Source of the DNA: Branchinecta lynchi
Taxonomy: Eukaryota > Arthropoda > Branchiopoda > Anostraca > Branchinectidae
Direction: 5' to 3'
DNA: 64,000 nt
Assembly: GCA_023053575.1 (NCBI GenBank)
Contig: JAKZAP010000022.1
Span: forward strand, 483,001 to 547,000
In this document: one piece after another, positions 10,839 to 22,635 of the stretch
How positions within the stretch are numbered: the first letter of the stretch is position 1
Layout of the letters: each line of letters begins with the position of its first letter
Program-made: the position numbers and the translations under genes
Notes under the pieces: generated by a model
Databases searched by the model: none
What the model was told of the DNA's origin: nothing
Seen by the model: the letters and a program-made list of their open reading frames with translations, nothing else

Positions 10839-11280
10839 AACAAGACCAAAGGTTTCAATGGGATCCCAAAAAAAATAATATTTGCTCCGGACAATCAGGT
10901 CTTGTAGATATTCGGTCTTCAACAGACTTCTTAAGCATTTTTACTTTTAACACAAATATTCAAATATGGATTCAGCATATGGTTTGCCCTATAGCCTACG
11001 TCGTATCTCCTTCCTTCCTTATTTCTGCTCAACTTCCGGTTTCGGCCGGATTCCGGACAAACTACTTATCTGGCAAAAAACTAAAGCTCAAAATCGAATT
11101 CAGCATGTCTCCTTACCCCCACATCCAACCTCTAATAAACTTCAGATTAAACTTTTACTTTTAGCAAATTTTCCGGTTTCAGCCGGATTCCGAGCGATCT
11201 ACACATCCGATGAGAAAATGATTGTCATAAGCGAATTCAGCATGTCTTCTTACCCGCAAATCGAACATCTTATCAAGCTT
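10839..11280 (+). repeat. Repeat family A, truncated copy A2a
   Basis: Has the family 5' end AACAAGACCAAAGGTTTC-(A/G)ATGGGATCCCAAAAA and three ~137-bp units but no (GACG)n tail. It is followed directly by the 5' end of the next copy at 11281. Confidence 0.7.
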
Positions 11281-12367
11281 AACAAGACCAAAGGTGTCGA
11301 TGGGATCCCAAAAATCTAAGATTTGATCCAGACAATTCGGTCTTGTCTTCGCCAGGCTAATCATCAGAGAAAACCGAGTTCAGATATTCTATCTACCTAT
11401 CTATACCTCTATAAGCCATATCTATTTTGACGATATTGACCGAAACTTCCTGCTTTACTACTGCCAAATTTGCGGTTTCGCCCGAATTCCGAGCGAACTA
11501 CTAGTCCAGCAAAAAAAAAAAAAAACAGAAACGAAGCCGGCGTATCTCCTTATCCCTATAAAGAAATCTAATCAACTTTAAATAAAATTTAGACTTAAAA
11601 AGAAATGCGGGTACAACCGGATTCCGGACTAATTATATGTCCGGGTATAAAATGATCATTATATACAGACTCAGCGTCTCTTCTTACCCCTAAATATATA
11701 ATCTAATCAACTTCAGATAAAGCTTTAATTTTAACATATCTTCCGGTTTTTGCCGGATCCCCGACGAACTACTCGTCCAGCGAGAAAATGGTTTTCACCA
11801 TCGTGCTCAGCATGTCTTCTTACCCCTAAATCAAACATCTAATCAACTTCAAATGAAACTTTTACTTTTAAAAAACTTTCCGGTTTTTGCCGGATCCCGG
11901 ACGAACTACTCGTCCAGCGAGAAAATGGTTTTCACCATCGTGCTCAGCATGTCTTCTTACCCCTAAATCAAACATTTAATCAACTTCAAATGAAACTTTC
12001 ACTTTTGACAAACTTTCCGGTTTTGCCGGATTTCGGACGAACTACTCGTCCGGCGAGAAAATAAATTGTCACCATCGTGCTCAGCATGTCTTCTTACCCC
12101 ATAATCGACTATCATATTAGCTGTTTAAAAATATTTTGTTTGTCTCTTAAAATGAACCCCCTCCCCCACCGCCAAATATAGGGCTACAGAGCCCATCTAC
12201 GAACTCGACCTTACCCTTGACCCAAACGATCCTCATACCAAGTTTCATCAAAATATCTCATTCCCTTCGAGAGTTATCGTGCTTACAGACAGACGGGCGG
12301 ACGGACGGACGGACGGACAACTTTTGCGATGTCATAGGTATCCCTCCACTTATGTTTTGGGATCCCA
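11281..12367 (+). repeat. Repeat family A, complete copy A2b
   Basis: Complete architecture: 5' end AACAAGACCAAAGGTGTC at 11281, several ~137-bp units, a CCCCATAATCGACTATCA junction, a GTTTAAAAATATTTTG block, the (GACG)n tract, TTTTGCGATGTCATAGG and the end TTTTGGGATCCCAAA. The next copy begins at 12368 with no spacer. Confidence 0.8.
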
Positions 12368-13897
12368 AACAAGACCAAAGGTTTCGATGGGATCCCAAAA
12401 ATTCAATATCTGATCCAGACAACTGGGTCTTGTCTTAGCCAGATCCAGTCTTCGCCAGACTCCTTGAACATTTTTACAATTAAAATTCAGAAACAGATTA
12501 AGGCCAAATAGCTAATCACCTGAGAAAACCAAGTTCAGATTTGGATTCATCATGTGTGTTTACCCCTGTAAGTCATATCTGTTTTGACGAAAACTTCCTG
12601 CCACTTCTGCCAATTTCCCGGTTCCGGCCGAACTCCAGAACTACTTGTCCGGCGAAAAAAGAAAGCTCAAAGACGAAATCAGGGTATCTTCTTTCTCCAG
12701 TAATGAACATCTAATCAACTTCAAATAGAAATTTAGCTTATAACAAATTTTCCGATTCCAGCCGGATTCCGGTCGAACTGTATGTCCGGGTAAAATACGA
12801 TTGTCATACAGGGACTCAGCATCAATTCTTATCCCTAAATCGCTTCTCTAATCAACTAGAAATAAAACTTTGACTTCCAACAGTTTTCCGGTTTGTGCCG
12901 GATTCCGGGCGAAATACTTGTCCGTCGAGAAACAAGTTTTCACCATCATCTTCAGCATGTCTTCCTACCCCTAAATCGAACATCTAATCAATTTCAAATA
13001 AAACTTTTTCTTTCAACAAACTTTCCGGTTCGGGCCGGATTCTGGGCGAAATACTTGTCCGTCGAGAAAAGAATTTTCACCATCGTCTTCAGCATGTCTT
13101 CCTACCTCTAAATCGAACATTTAATCAACTTCAAATAAAACTTTTTCTTTTAACAAGCTTTCCGGTTTGGGCCGGATTCCGGGCGAAATACTTGTCCGCC
13201 GAGAAAATAGTTTTCACCATCGTCTTCAGCATGTCTTCTTACCCCTAAATCGAACATCTAATCAATTTCACATAAAACCTTTACTTTCAACAAACTTTCC
13301 GGTTTGGGCCGGATTCCGGGCGAAATACTTGTCCTTCGAGAAAATAATTTTCACCATCGTCTTCAGCATGTCTTCCTACCCCTAAACCGAACATTTAATC
13401 AACTTCAAATAAAACTTTTACTTTCAACAAACTTTCCGGTTTTGGCCGGATTCCGGGCGAACTACTTGTCCGATGACAAAATGGTTTTCACCATCGTGTT
13501 CAGCATGTCTTCTTACCCCATAATCGACTATCACATTAGCTGTTTCAAAATATTTTGTTTGTCCCTTAATTTTAATCCCCTCCCCCACCCCTAAATGTAG
13601 AGCTACAAAGCCCATCTACGAACTTGACTGGTCCGACGACCCAACGAACCCTCACACCAAGTTTCATCAAAATATATCATTCCCTTCGAGAGTTATCGTG
13701 CTTACAGACGGACGGACAGACGGACGGACGGACGGACGGACAGACGGACGGACGGACGGACAGACGGACGGACGGACGGACGGACAGACGGACGGACGGA
13801 CGGACGGACAGACGGACGGACGGACGGACGGACGGACAGACGGACAACTTTTGCGATGTCATAGGTATCCCTCCACTTACGTTTTGGGATCCCAAAA
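12368..13897 (+). repeat. Repeat family A, complete copy A3 with expanded units
   Basis: Head-to-tail with A2b. It has at least five ~137-bp units (12760-13520) and a long (GACG/GACA)n tract at 13698-13851. Apparent ORFs rich in TDGR across the tract are microsatellite translation. Confidence 0.8.
13698..13851. repeat. (GACGGACG/GACAGACG)n microsatellite
   Basis: About 150 bp of tetranucleotide GACG interrupted by GACA, inside the tail of family A copy A3. Other copies carry 2-8 units at the same place, so the tract is a fixed element component that expands by slippage. Confidence 0.95.
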
Positions 13898-14657
13898 AAC
13901 TTTTACTTTTAACAAATTCTCCGGTTTTGGCCGGATTCCGGCCGAAGTAATTGTCCGGCGAGAAAATAAATTTCATATTCGGACTCAGCACGTCTCCTTG
14001 TCCCTAAATCGAACCTCTAATCAACTTCATATTAATCTTCGACTATCATATTAGCTGTTTAAAAATATTTTGTTTGTCTCTTAAAATTAACCCCCTCCCC
14101 CACCGCCAAATATAGGGCTACAGAGCCCATCTACGAACTCGACCTTACCCTTGACCCAAACAATCCTCATACCAAGTTTCATCAAAATATCTCATTCCCT
14201 TCGAGAGTTATCGTGCTTACAGACAGACGGACGGACGGACAACTTTTGCGATGTCATAGGTATCCCTCCACTTATGTTTTGGGATCCCAAAAAAACTTTT
14301 ACTTTTAACAAATTTTCGGGTTTCCGCCGGATTCTGGGTGAACTATTTATCCGGCGAGAAAATTAATTTCATATTGGAGTTCAGCATGTCTCCTTAGCCC
14401 TAAATCAACTATCTAAATAGCTTTCAAAAAAATTTGTTTGTCCCTTAATTTGAAACCCCTCCCCCGCCCTCAAACATAGGGCTACAGAGCCCATCTTCGA
14501 ACTTGACCTGTACTTTGACCCAAAGGATCCTCCCACCAAGTTTCATCCAAATATTTCAATCCCTTCGAGAGTTATCGTGCGGACATACGGACAGACAGAC
14601 GGAGAACTTTTGCGATGTCATAGGTATCCCTCCACTTACGTTTTGGGATCACAAAAA
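13898..14657 (+). repeat. Repeat family A, truncated copies A4 and A5
   Basis: Two 5'-shortened copies (about 13898-14295 and 14296-14657), each with one ~137-bp unit, the poly-pyrimidine block, a short GACG tract and the TTTTGGGATC.CAAAA end. Their left ends abut the previous tail, giving a tandem series of shared tails. Confidence 0.7.
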
Positions 14658-15259
14658 TCAGATAGCACCAGTAAGCACTCCATCACAACGCAGGCAGCTT
14701 ATTAAATCGAATAATACCGCCAAGCTATGACTGATTTTTACGGAGCTTCCCTAAGATCCCCCCCCCCCCAGTGCACAAATCCAGCTCTGGTTCCTCCGCT
14801 CGTACGGCCACATCAGAGCAAACGGACCATACTCGTAGCGCCGCCCACTATGCTTGTAGCATCTAAAGCGAGACAAACTTGCGGGTTTGGAAATTTCTAG
14901 TAAAGCAAAGAGGCGGTCTGCACACACCAAAGGAACAATGTAGGCCGTACAATTTTTCTGCTATGTTCAGGATATGAAGTTATCGGAGCCAGCGCTGGTG
15001 AACGACTGAATGAGTTTCAGTGGGGACGTTCTCTATCGCTAATGGTGCTAGTATCGCTGCTATCCCAGTGTGTGTCAATTTTGTCAAGTCTTGGCGCTAC
15101 TCCCTAGTGTCATTTTGCTGTCATTTTGCCACATGCTTCGTCTGCCAGAGACTAGTCCAGTTAGATCCGTGGTCACTGTGGAATAAACGAAGAGCCGAAT
15201 ATACACTTTGTTCAAGATTGCCGAGCATGGACAAGGCAGCGGTTAGAAGCACTCCAGTC
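14658..15259. other. Unassigned intronic sequence
   Basis: No gene, exon or clear repeat seen. A C10 run sits at about 14760. Confidence 0.5.
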
Positions 15260-15800
15260 CCTCACCTCAGTGCCGACTAGAATGCTGTTCTGAAGAAAGC
15301 CCACCTGAAGGAGATGTCGAGGTTCGTGCAATTAACAGAAGATTGGACAGATTTGAATTGACGAGAACGCGATAACGAGTGATATAGAGAGTGTTCCACC
15401 CGTTTAACAATATAACTATTAGTTACTATATTCGTTCTAGTCTTATAAAAAGTTACTTCGCTAACCGTTCCAACCTTCTCGAAATAGTAACTATTTGCTT
15501 ACCATGCTCGGGAGCGTAATAAGTGTGGTAACTATGAATCTGTAACGTGGTTGGTCAGATTATCCCGTGGCATGATATTTGCTGAAAATAGAAAAAAAAA
15601 TTCCAGCCTTGGCGCCAAGAAGCCAAAAGTCGTGACGTCATGCTTAGTAACTACGGTAAGTAGGGTGGAACAGGCTCATAATGAGTGGTGTTTTCATCAA
15701 TTACGTTTGAAGTGATGGTTTACCAACAACTGTGAACGAGGGCATCGAGACAATGGCCAAGTTTCTGGCCTACCATACTGAACAATAATAAGAGCCGTAC
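15260..15800 (+). pseudogene. LINE 3'-end relic split by a MITE
   Basis: 15270-15388 resembles the end of the RNase-H-type LINE relic at 27880-27990 (AAGAAAGCC..., CAGTTGACAG-like words). 15678-15800 resembles its 3' UTR (GTTTTCATCAATT, GGGATTGAGACAATGG-like words). The two halves flank the MITE at 15389-15677. Confidence 0.5.
15389..15677. mobile_element. MITE family M1, copy 1 (289 bp)
   Basis: Ends GAGTGTTCCACCC and GGGTGGAACAGGCTC form terminal inverted repeats. The interior has AGTTACTATT words and ACCATGCTCGGGAGCGTA. Copies 2 and 3 are at 28758-29062 and 19090-19281. Confidence 0.8.
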
Positions 15801-16105
15801 GCGACTTCACCCCGACATCAATGAACCAGACCTCCAAGACAAGCAGCTATGAAATTACCAAAACTCCATCTGTTGCCTGTACAACTGAAAGGTACCATAA
15901 TAGTTTTGTGCCTCGGTTTACCTTGTTTACCTGAATTATTGTATTTCTTCTATGACAATTGTATATGCGTTTTATTTGTAGGTTAATGACAAGTGCCAAT
16001 TAATTTGCTCGCGCATGAAATGTTGTGCCGCATTTTCTTGGAATTAAGAAAAACACCAGCCTGATACACTGAAGAGGCAAAGACCGCTCACGAGATGGAG
16101 AGAGG

Positions 16106-16384
16106 TTGGGTAAACTCCACACGTCTCCCTTCAACACACGAGAACAAACCTGCCTTTTCTACCGTCTCAAAGCGACAACCCTGCTGCTCAACAAAACACT
16201 GTTTGATTGGGGCCTCCATCACACTCCAAACTGCAGACTCTGCCGCCAGCAGGATGAAACGGCGCAGCACATCCTCTTTAAGTGCTCAGCAAACACCTTA
16301 GCGACCCGAAAACTCCGAAGAACCTGCCACTTTCTTAAACTGCCACCCTCCCTCCAACAAATAGCAGATACCAACAGTCTGTAG
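16106..16384 (+). pseudogene. LINE ORF2 C-terminal fragment (CCHC finger)
   Basis: An open stretch of 92 codons includes TREQTCLFYRLKATTLLLNK and the finger CRLCRQQDETAQHILFKC (C-x2-C-x7-H-x4-C). This is typical of the last part of ORF2 in RNase-H-bearing LINEs and is like residues near the end of the intact LINE at 46724-50494. No upstream RT is attached. It is followed by GAAGGAAGGAAG, a LINE-type 3' microsatellite end at about 16530. CTGATACACTGAAG-(A/G)GG-CA flanks it on both sides (16061 and 16543), which may mark its insertion. Confidence 0.65.
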
Positions 16385-17754
16385 ATACGAGATGAGGAGC
16401 TACTGTACGGCGAGATGATCAAAGTCGTGCAGGCAGCAGGAGCGTCGTAGCATTCAAGAAGCATAGCGGATGAGAAGAAAGGCAGAAAGGAACCGACAGC
16501 AATTTGGACCCAACGCCAATACAAGTTGAAGGAAGGAAGCCTGCCTGATACACTGAAGGGGCACAGACATTCACGAGATGGAGAGAGGGCGGGCAGTCAA
16601 CGCTGCTCGAGAGCGGGACTGATCCCTCGGGAGCCCTAATGCTTTCACAAGACCGCGCCCATGGGAGTGGCTCACGAAGCTTCTTCCTAGTTTCTTCTAC
16701 GCTGAAAATCCCTCGAGCAGGAGATCTAAAGGACCCCTCGCACTATTTACTCTTCAACTATCAGTATTTTTAAATATTTGAATACTTTAAAACTATGCGG
16801 TGCTTTCAACAAATAGCCCACGGCGTTGGCTGTTTCAAGACTTTTCCGAGACCTGTTGACTTGTAGGGAAGATAGGGAAACAATTTACATAACCGGTTTT
16901 CCTGACGGAAAAAGTTCTCGCAGACAACCGTCGACATCGTGATACACATCGAAGGTAGCAAAACACGGCAAGTGAGAAAATCAGCGTGGTTTCGTTAGAG
17001 GGGTTAGAATGTACCGTACGAAATTGGGGTCTTCGAGTTTAGAAATAAATGGAGTGATTATGAAAGTAGAATGCATTAGTATTATAGGTAAAACAGGTCC
17101 TTTTGAGTCAATACGGTAGAGGCATTAGAAAAAACCGACGAATTTACAAGTAGCAAAGGTGAAACCTCTTCGAGCTGATAAGACAGAAATGATTTTTCCA
17201 TAATTGAGTTACAGTGCACTAGGGACAAGTTGGGACCTGCGCGAATGGTTTCGCAGCGGATTCCTAAGTTACATCCTGTTTCTGCATCTCATGACCGATA
17301 CAGAAAAAGCTTCGTACTGTCATACGTCGAAATGTATAACTCACCGTAATCCTTGTATAATTCATCGTAATTCGTGCTTATTTTATAACTGTTTCCTACG
17401 TGTAATGTGACGAAATTCGTCGAAATGCATAATTCGTCGTAACTCCTGTTTCGGTTTGATATAAGTGTAATTGTAAATGATCACCTAGTGATTCGAATTG
17501 TATAGACGGTAAGTTTATTATTTATGACAAAATTATGACAAAGGTGTTGATGCTGTTATATTAATGACAAAAAATCCAATGTTCGGCTTACCCGTGAAGG
17601 AATTTTGAAAATAAACTGAAATTGAAACTGATTGAATTGAAGTTGAAGTTAGGAATTATATTAGTTGCCTCCAATATTGTGCTATCAATAACAATGAACG
17701 AAAAATATTCCTTCAGCACAATCTGACTGTAAATAATATTTGACAGTGCACACC

Positions 17755-17965
17755 GGATACGTCAACTGAATTTTATTAGAGCTACATAGGCCATTCTTGG
17801 CAAGGTTCCTCTTAAGACTCAAGCCGCTGAAGCTGGGAGATAATCTTATGGAAAAATCACAAGTTCATTTAATTTCCACGAGTTCATTTCCCAGCTTGAG
17901 CCTGAAGAGAACCCTTGCCAAGAAGGGTGAAATATAGCTCTAATAAATTCAGCTGATGTATCCGT
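17755..17965. mobile_element. Fold-back MITE (~210 bp)
   Basis: The left arm, CGGATACGTCAACTGAATTT through ATTAGAGCTAC to TTCTTGGCAAGG, is mirrored by the right arm, ACCCTTGCCAAGAAGG through TAGCTCTAATAAATTCAG to CTGATGTATCCG. The arms are about 65 bp around a ~70-bp centre with its own partial symmetry (ACTCAAGC / GCTTGAGC). Confidence 0.75.
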
Positions 17966-18669
17966 TCTAGACTGTCAAACTATGAGAGACTGGAAAGTAA
18001 GCTAGGAAAGAAATTTCACAAACACGGGGTTTTGGTGATTAAGCTGAGGCCGAGAGTATAATTTATTTTTAAATAAATAATAATCAGCGATCGCAATATA
18101 AGCTAGGAATGCAACTCTGCGAAAATGGGAGTCTCCAGAACTATAATTGCGAGCAGGGGTCTTTCAAATATCCATCAGTTAAAAAGGAAATCCTACCAAA
18201 ACCAGAGTATGATCGTTGAGATAGACGAAGGGACAAGCATCATTGCTAGCAGAGGTCCTTTGCTTATCTGATCAGATCTGTCATTCCGTCCTTTATATTT
18301 TCCCCTATTTTGGACCAGATCTATTAAAAACGGGGGAAGTTCAAACGTAACGTAACGAATTTATTTCAAAAAACCACTACCATGGCAATGCCAAATTTGG
18401 GTATTACGTCAAGTATAATGCACAATTTGTAATATTATACACTAATCATCCGTTCGACATCACAGACCTATAGTATACAAATAAAAACCAAAAACAAAAC
18501 ACGGACGTTGGAATAATATCAAAGTCAGCTACCGCCATCATTATAAATATTTGTGAAACTCGGAACGAAGCTTTTCTGGTACCGCGTATGTGTTGCAGGT
18601 ACGGGGGACAACTTTGGAACCTTTGAATTTGCGAGCCTTCCCTGTCGGTTTCTTGTGTTTTAGTCTTAC
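17966..18669. other. Unassigned GGA intron sequence
   Basis: No coding exon or recognised repeat. AT-rich DNA immediately downstream (minus strand) of the GGA exon donor. Confidence 0.5.
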
Positions 18670-18867
18670 CTGCTGAACCAGGCTTTTGATAAGCCTATTG
18701 GCTTTTTCCAAATCTTCTGGCCTTCCACTCTGAATTAGACCCTTTATAACCTTCTCCTGCTCTTCGTTGCCCAAGAAAGGTGTTCGGTTTTTGGTCGGGT
18801 TATGCCTCTCTTCATGGGGGTACGGGGCACTACCGGGTTTGCGGATACCGAGGTAGTGCGGGTCTGC
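18670..18867 (-). CDS. GGA: GGA adaptor, VHS-GAT linker and start of GAT domain (internal exon)
   Basis: Acceptor aattattttatag precedes 18867 and donor CAG|gtaaga follows 18670. The exon is 198 bp, 66 codons, phase 0 at both ends. It encodes ADPHYLGIRKPGS, then a proline-rich linker with NPTKNRTPFLGNEEQE and the GAT start VIKGLIQSGRPEDLEKANRL. This aligns with the human GGA segment PRPKNVIFEDEEKSK followed by PEDLRAANKLIKEMV. The preceding exon (ending 21940) supplies the end of the VHS domain and the next one (156-1) the rest of GAT. No frameshift is seen, so this looks like a functional host gene. An ATG-less reading starting at MGNEEQ alone would miss the first 33 codons. Confidence 0.9.
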
Positions 18868-19089
18868 CTATAAAATAATTTGAGGTCAACGCAGGGGCCT
18901 GAGACAACATTTTCCAAGGTCAAGCATGCAATCGCCCTACTCTGTTACACTTATAGAAAAATTGCTTGCGTGGAAATGAATTTAAGCAGTATTGCAGGTA
19001 CCGACATTGCTTAAAGACCTTCCACCTAAAGTCGTATTGAGATGAGTGGTTCTACTACCATCTCAAAGGCACTCTTCCCCATCAAGTTA

Positions 19090-19281
19090 GAGCGTGTTCC
19101 ACCCTAATTACCGAAGTTACTGCACATCGTTACCATGCGTAGTACGCCCCCGAGCATGGTAAGCAAATAGTTACTGTTAGTTACTATTTCTAGAAGGTTG
19201 GAACGGTCAGCGAGCTTTTCACGAGGTTCGAAAGAAAATAGTAACTAATAGTTACTATTGTTAGAAGGGCGGAACCCGCTC
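19090..19281. mobile_element. MITE family M1, copy 3 (192 bp, internally deleted, inverted)
   Basis: Ends GAGCGTGTTCCACCC and GGCGGAACCCGCTC. Flanked by TTA on both sides (agTTA|GAGCG, CGCTC|TTAaat), a likely 3-bp target duplication. Confidence 0.8.
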
Positions 19282-20600
19282 TTAAATCTTTGTTTTCTCT
19301 GCGAGGCTCTGTCACTAAAACCCTAGAGTGACTTTGAGGCTCCGACACTGGACTCCTAGACTTTTGAATTCAATTCCAAATTATTTCAGGTATATATGTC
19401 ACGGTTGAAGTCAGGTGTATACATTCAACTTATACTAGTTTCGATGAAGTCGAGCGGGTACCTCTAGTCACTGCCATCTGGTATCTTTAAAGTTTAGCAA
19501 CAGGAATGTGATGCGAAAATCTAGTTGCCCATCACTTATTCACTTAAATAGGTCTCAAGACCAGACGGAAACGGATCACTGCGTTGCTCCTCTATTCACA
19601 TAAGCGATTTTCATCGAATGAACTTTTTCTTTCGGATCGTGGTACCTCTATGCGCTTGTAAGCCTATGCTTGAAATACTTAGCAACTAAAACGGTAAGCG
19701 AATGCCCGGCTACACATTGTTGGGTCACACCAACTTTCGTCAGAAGTGACCTCACAATCTGGAATTGAAGATTTCCCGACCTTCTTCTCATCAGGCATTG
19801 GAATGCACGTTTTTGTTGAAATTTAAATTACCCAGGTTGGGATGAACTCTGTCTTGTCGGGCAAGCAGTGCATTATCTGAACGTTACTACCCTCGTCCAA
19901 GGTGAAAAAATCAGAAATCCATAAGCCGAGTCAGAATAATTCAGCGTATCCCGATCAAAGATCTACAATTAAGCTGGCTTTTCAGTTAAACTTTAAGGAT
20001 TTGCTAACTTTCTTTAGTAGTTAGCGCAACGGCAGCTGAAGCCGAAGATTGCGGGTTCAAGTCCTGACCCAGCATAGTTTTGTCTATTTGTTACTACTTA
20101 TAATAAACCAATGATCAACATCTAAGCCGAAGAGATGCGCAACTATTACTATAATCATTATTATATCCTGCCGAATGATACGAAGCTACGGTTGCAAGTG
20201 ATACACTAGCTGAACTTTTCCCAGGGGGTTATGGTTTCATTCTCTGACATTTAAAAGGCTAATTTAAGCTTGACTGGACACTCTTCGTCTGCTTTACCAT
20301 TTGGGCTACAATTTTTTTTTTTTTAAATATTCCGCCGAGGGATTTCCTGCTCTCTCTCTCCTTGGTGACATAAATACAAAACTACTAGTCACTCTTTTAA
20401 TGTCAATTATTAAAAAATACAGCTAAAGGAACATATGCGTATCCTTTTTTTTTGGGGGGGGGGGGGGGTAAATCATAAAATCTGTATGAAGCAAAGTGAT
20501 TTGAAAGTGCTATAGCAGGCGGTTGCGTAAACTAGATTTTTAAGAAGGTGTGACCTTTTCAAAACGAGCTAACGACCCGGAACAAAGACGTTAGCCCTCC
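19282..20600. other. Unassigned intronic sequence
   Basis: GGA intron between exons 18867 and 21940. Apart from the tRNA-like relic at 20017 and homopolymer tracts (T10 near 20315, G12 near 20455), nothing supported. Confidence 0.5.
20017..20080 (+). other. tRNA-derived relic (A and B box-like words)
   Basis: TAGTTAGCGCAACGG resembles an A box and D arm and GGTTCAAGTCC is a good B box 34 bp later. The flanks cannot form a 7-bp acceptor stem and the T stem has a mismatch, so this is not a tRNA gene. It may be the head of a SINE. Confidence 0.3.
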
Positions 20601-20625
20601 CCCTAGGTTTTTTTCGAAATGAAGC

Positions 20626-21222
20626 CTCTTAAATGCGTTTTTCCGTGCTCCCACAAACAGTGTGTGGGTCCACTGTGGCTCGAAAAGTGTTTCCGATGCG
20701 TTTCGTGCGGCCGACAAGTGTGTTTCCGCGACCAACAAGGTTTTTGTGGCTCGAATTCGACAAACAACTGCCGAGGTGATTGTCGATTTTGTGGCTCGAT
20801 TTTGGCGGGATATTCAAATTTAGCATCAAAAGAATGACATTAAAGACTTTCTCAAGTATGTAGACATAAAACTGAGGATCCTTCTTGCACGGAATGGTAA
20901 GGAAGAAAGCCTGGAATTTTGAGGATTTTATATGGACTTTATTTTTATTCTAAAGGCGTTTTTCCGTGCTCCCACAAACAGTTTGTGGCTCGACTGTGTG
21001 GCACACAATCGTGTTTCCGCGACATCCATCCAGAAGAGTATGGCCCACAATTGTGTCACGGAAAAAGGCCTTAAGACATTTGAAATTACGTCCCAAAAAT
21101 GGACAAAACAACGTTTCCGAGAGTTTCAACTTGTGGCTCGACTGTTTTGCACACAATGCTGTTTCCGCGACACACGCTCAGAAGTGTGTGGCCCACAACT
21201 GTGTCGCGGAAAAACACCTTAA
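20626..21222. mobile_element. Cluster of three related short MITEs
   Basis: A clean copy at 20953-21073 begins AAGGCGTTTTTCCGTG and ends CACGGAAAAAGGCCTT (16-bp inverted ends, one difference). Partial copies at 20626-20760 and 21110-21222 share TTTCCGCGACA, TGTGGCTCGACTGT and GTGGCCCACAA. They lie in a GGA intron. Confidence 0.7.
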
Positions 21223-21442
21223 TTGATACATTCTGGGGTCCGTGCATACATCAATACCAACCCAATTCGAACAGTCCATTCCTCTGTAAAGCGGATGTAT
21301 TTAATGGAGAGGACAAGGGCGATATGAAAAGTTTGTTACAGGTTTTCCAAGATTGAATTCCCGGACTTTCCTAATAATTTTTCTTCCGAAATACCTCACA
21401 GAAACCTAGACAGACCTTCTCTTGTAAGACTTCTCTTTGTAA

Positions 21443-21918
21443 AACAATACCATAGGTTTCAATGGGATCTCTAAGGGTGAATTTTATTTTTATCGGACTT
21501 CTCTATCCAGATTATCGGATCTTACAGATTTTTAGTATTTACTAGACCCTGTAAGCATGTTATTTTACCTAACCAACCACTTAACCAGAAATGTTAGGCA
21601 TTAGCTAATTCCTTTCTGTCTTTAATTTCCAATCTAGCGTAGATTCCAACGGGAATCCCAGTGTTGAACCCTAGTTTGAAAAAAGATATCTGACAGATGT
21701 TCCCCTTTTGGTCGGTCACCTCTTTCTACAGATGTTCCCCCTTTTGGTCGGTCACCTCTTTCTACAGATGTTACCCCTTCTGGTCGAGCACCTCTTTCTA
21801 AGGAGGTCACCCTTTTTGGAGTGGAACCCTTTAGAGAGTTATCGTGCTAACAGACAGATGGATGGATACATTTTACGTGGTCATAGGTATCCCGTCACTT
21901 ACGTTTTTGGACCCCAAA
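21443..21918 (+). repeat. Diverged family A relative
   Basis: Starts AACAATACCATAGGTTTCA-ATGGGATC and ends with GTCATAGGTATCCCGTCACT, then TACGTTTTTGGACCCCAAAAA. Short 37-39-bp tandem units (TTTTGGTCGGTCACCTCTTT) lie at 21690-21800. An old copy of the family A layout with a different interior. Confidence 0.6.
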
Positions 21919-21939
21919 AATAAACACAAAAGTCCTTAC

Positions 21940-22173
21940 CTTCACAACGCCTTGTTTCTTCAACATTCCATATGCCTCCTTGATTTTAGGTTCATGTGGA
22001 ACATCTACGGACCAGTTATATAAAAGCTCTATGACTTTCTGCTTGACGACTGCGGGGGTCTTTGCGCCGTCATATTTCGGGGAAACTAATTTGATAAGTT
22101 CATTCAAAAATCGAAATTTCCCAACTTCGTTCTGAAAAGGTGTCCCGCAAGACTTCACACACAGGTCAAGGAG
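21940..22173 (-). CDS. GGA: GGA adaptor, C-terminal part of VHS domain (internal exon)
   Basis: Acceptor cttttttttttcag lies just above 22173 and donor GTGAAG|gtaagg at 21940 closes a 234-bp, 78-codon, phase-0 exon. It encodes LLDLCVKSCGTPFQNEVGKF, then FRFLNELIKLVSPKYDG and ends AYGMLKKQGVVK. In animal GGAs the VHS domain (eight helices) binds acidic-cluster dileucine sorting signals of mannose-6-phosphate-receptor-type cargo. KSCG..F..EVGKFRFLNELIK and the closing MLKKQG are hallmark GGA VHS stretches, distinguishing it from TOM1 or STAM. It joins in frame to the upstream exon ending ..ALYSLT. Confidence 0.92.
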
Positions 22174-22474
22174 CTGAAAAAAAAAGAGTGCTTAGTAGAA
22201 GTTAGAAAAATTAGGTTTTCATAGTTAAAGAGTTGTACCAGGAATCTGTTGAAATCCCCCAAAAAGTGATTCCTATATGTGTCCAAATTTCATCCTTTCT
22301 TATATTCGACAGTGGGATTTTAACCTGCCAATCCTACTTTGCCCCCAGTATGAACAGCTGCAATGACCATCCTGTTTCAATTCCAGATTCTATATGGAGG
22401 GAGGGGCGAGGTTTGTAAACAAAATGGGCATATGCTATTCAACTTGCCGACAAAAATTAAACCAGGGATCTTAC

Positions 22475-22635
22475 TGTTAAAGAATAGAGCGCTTCCTTCT
22501 CCTGCGGCGAATGTATTCTGTAAGCTAGGAGCTTTGCTGCCTGCTGGGGGCCATCTTCCGATTTAGATACAAGATGGCAGAACTTCTGAACATCAAGTCC
22601 CTCAATCCTGGGGTTCAGTGGATTGGTTATTTTAA
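22475..22635 (-). CDS. GGA: GGA adaptor, N-terminal part of VHS domain (exon)
   Basis: Acceptor attcttttag precedes 22635 and donor ACA|gtaaga follows 22475; the exon is 161 bp. It encodes KITNPLNPRIEGLDVQKFC and, further on, GPQQAAKLLAYRIHSPQEKE followed by ALYSLT. This corresponds to the first VHS helices of GGA (human RINRATNPLN ... RLLAHKIQSPQEWEAIQALT). The first two bases complete a codon begun in an upstream exon, so the start methionine lies in an exon above 22635 that I could not find. The joined order with 22173-21940 is exact. Confidence 0.88.

Larger units (their letters stand above)
157..18669 (-). other. 18.5-kb GGA intron filled with nested transposons
   Basis: The interval between the two GAT-domain exons has a proper donor at its high end (gtaaga at 18669) and a proper acceptor at its low end (..ttcccag at 157). 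It contains an intact LINE, repeat families A and B, a microsatellite, MITEs and LINE relics. 157-480 and 16540-17750 show no gene or recognised element beyond AT-rich, repeat-poor sequence. Confidence 0.8.

Noticed and set aside
13624..14054. ORFs rich in TDGRTDGQ and the reverse SVRPSV
   Set aside because: They are translations of the (GACG)n microsatellite in repeat family A, in several frames at once.
20017..20080. tRNA gene
   Set aside because: Good A and B box words, but no acceptor stem; kept only as a tRNA-derived relic.
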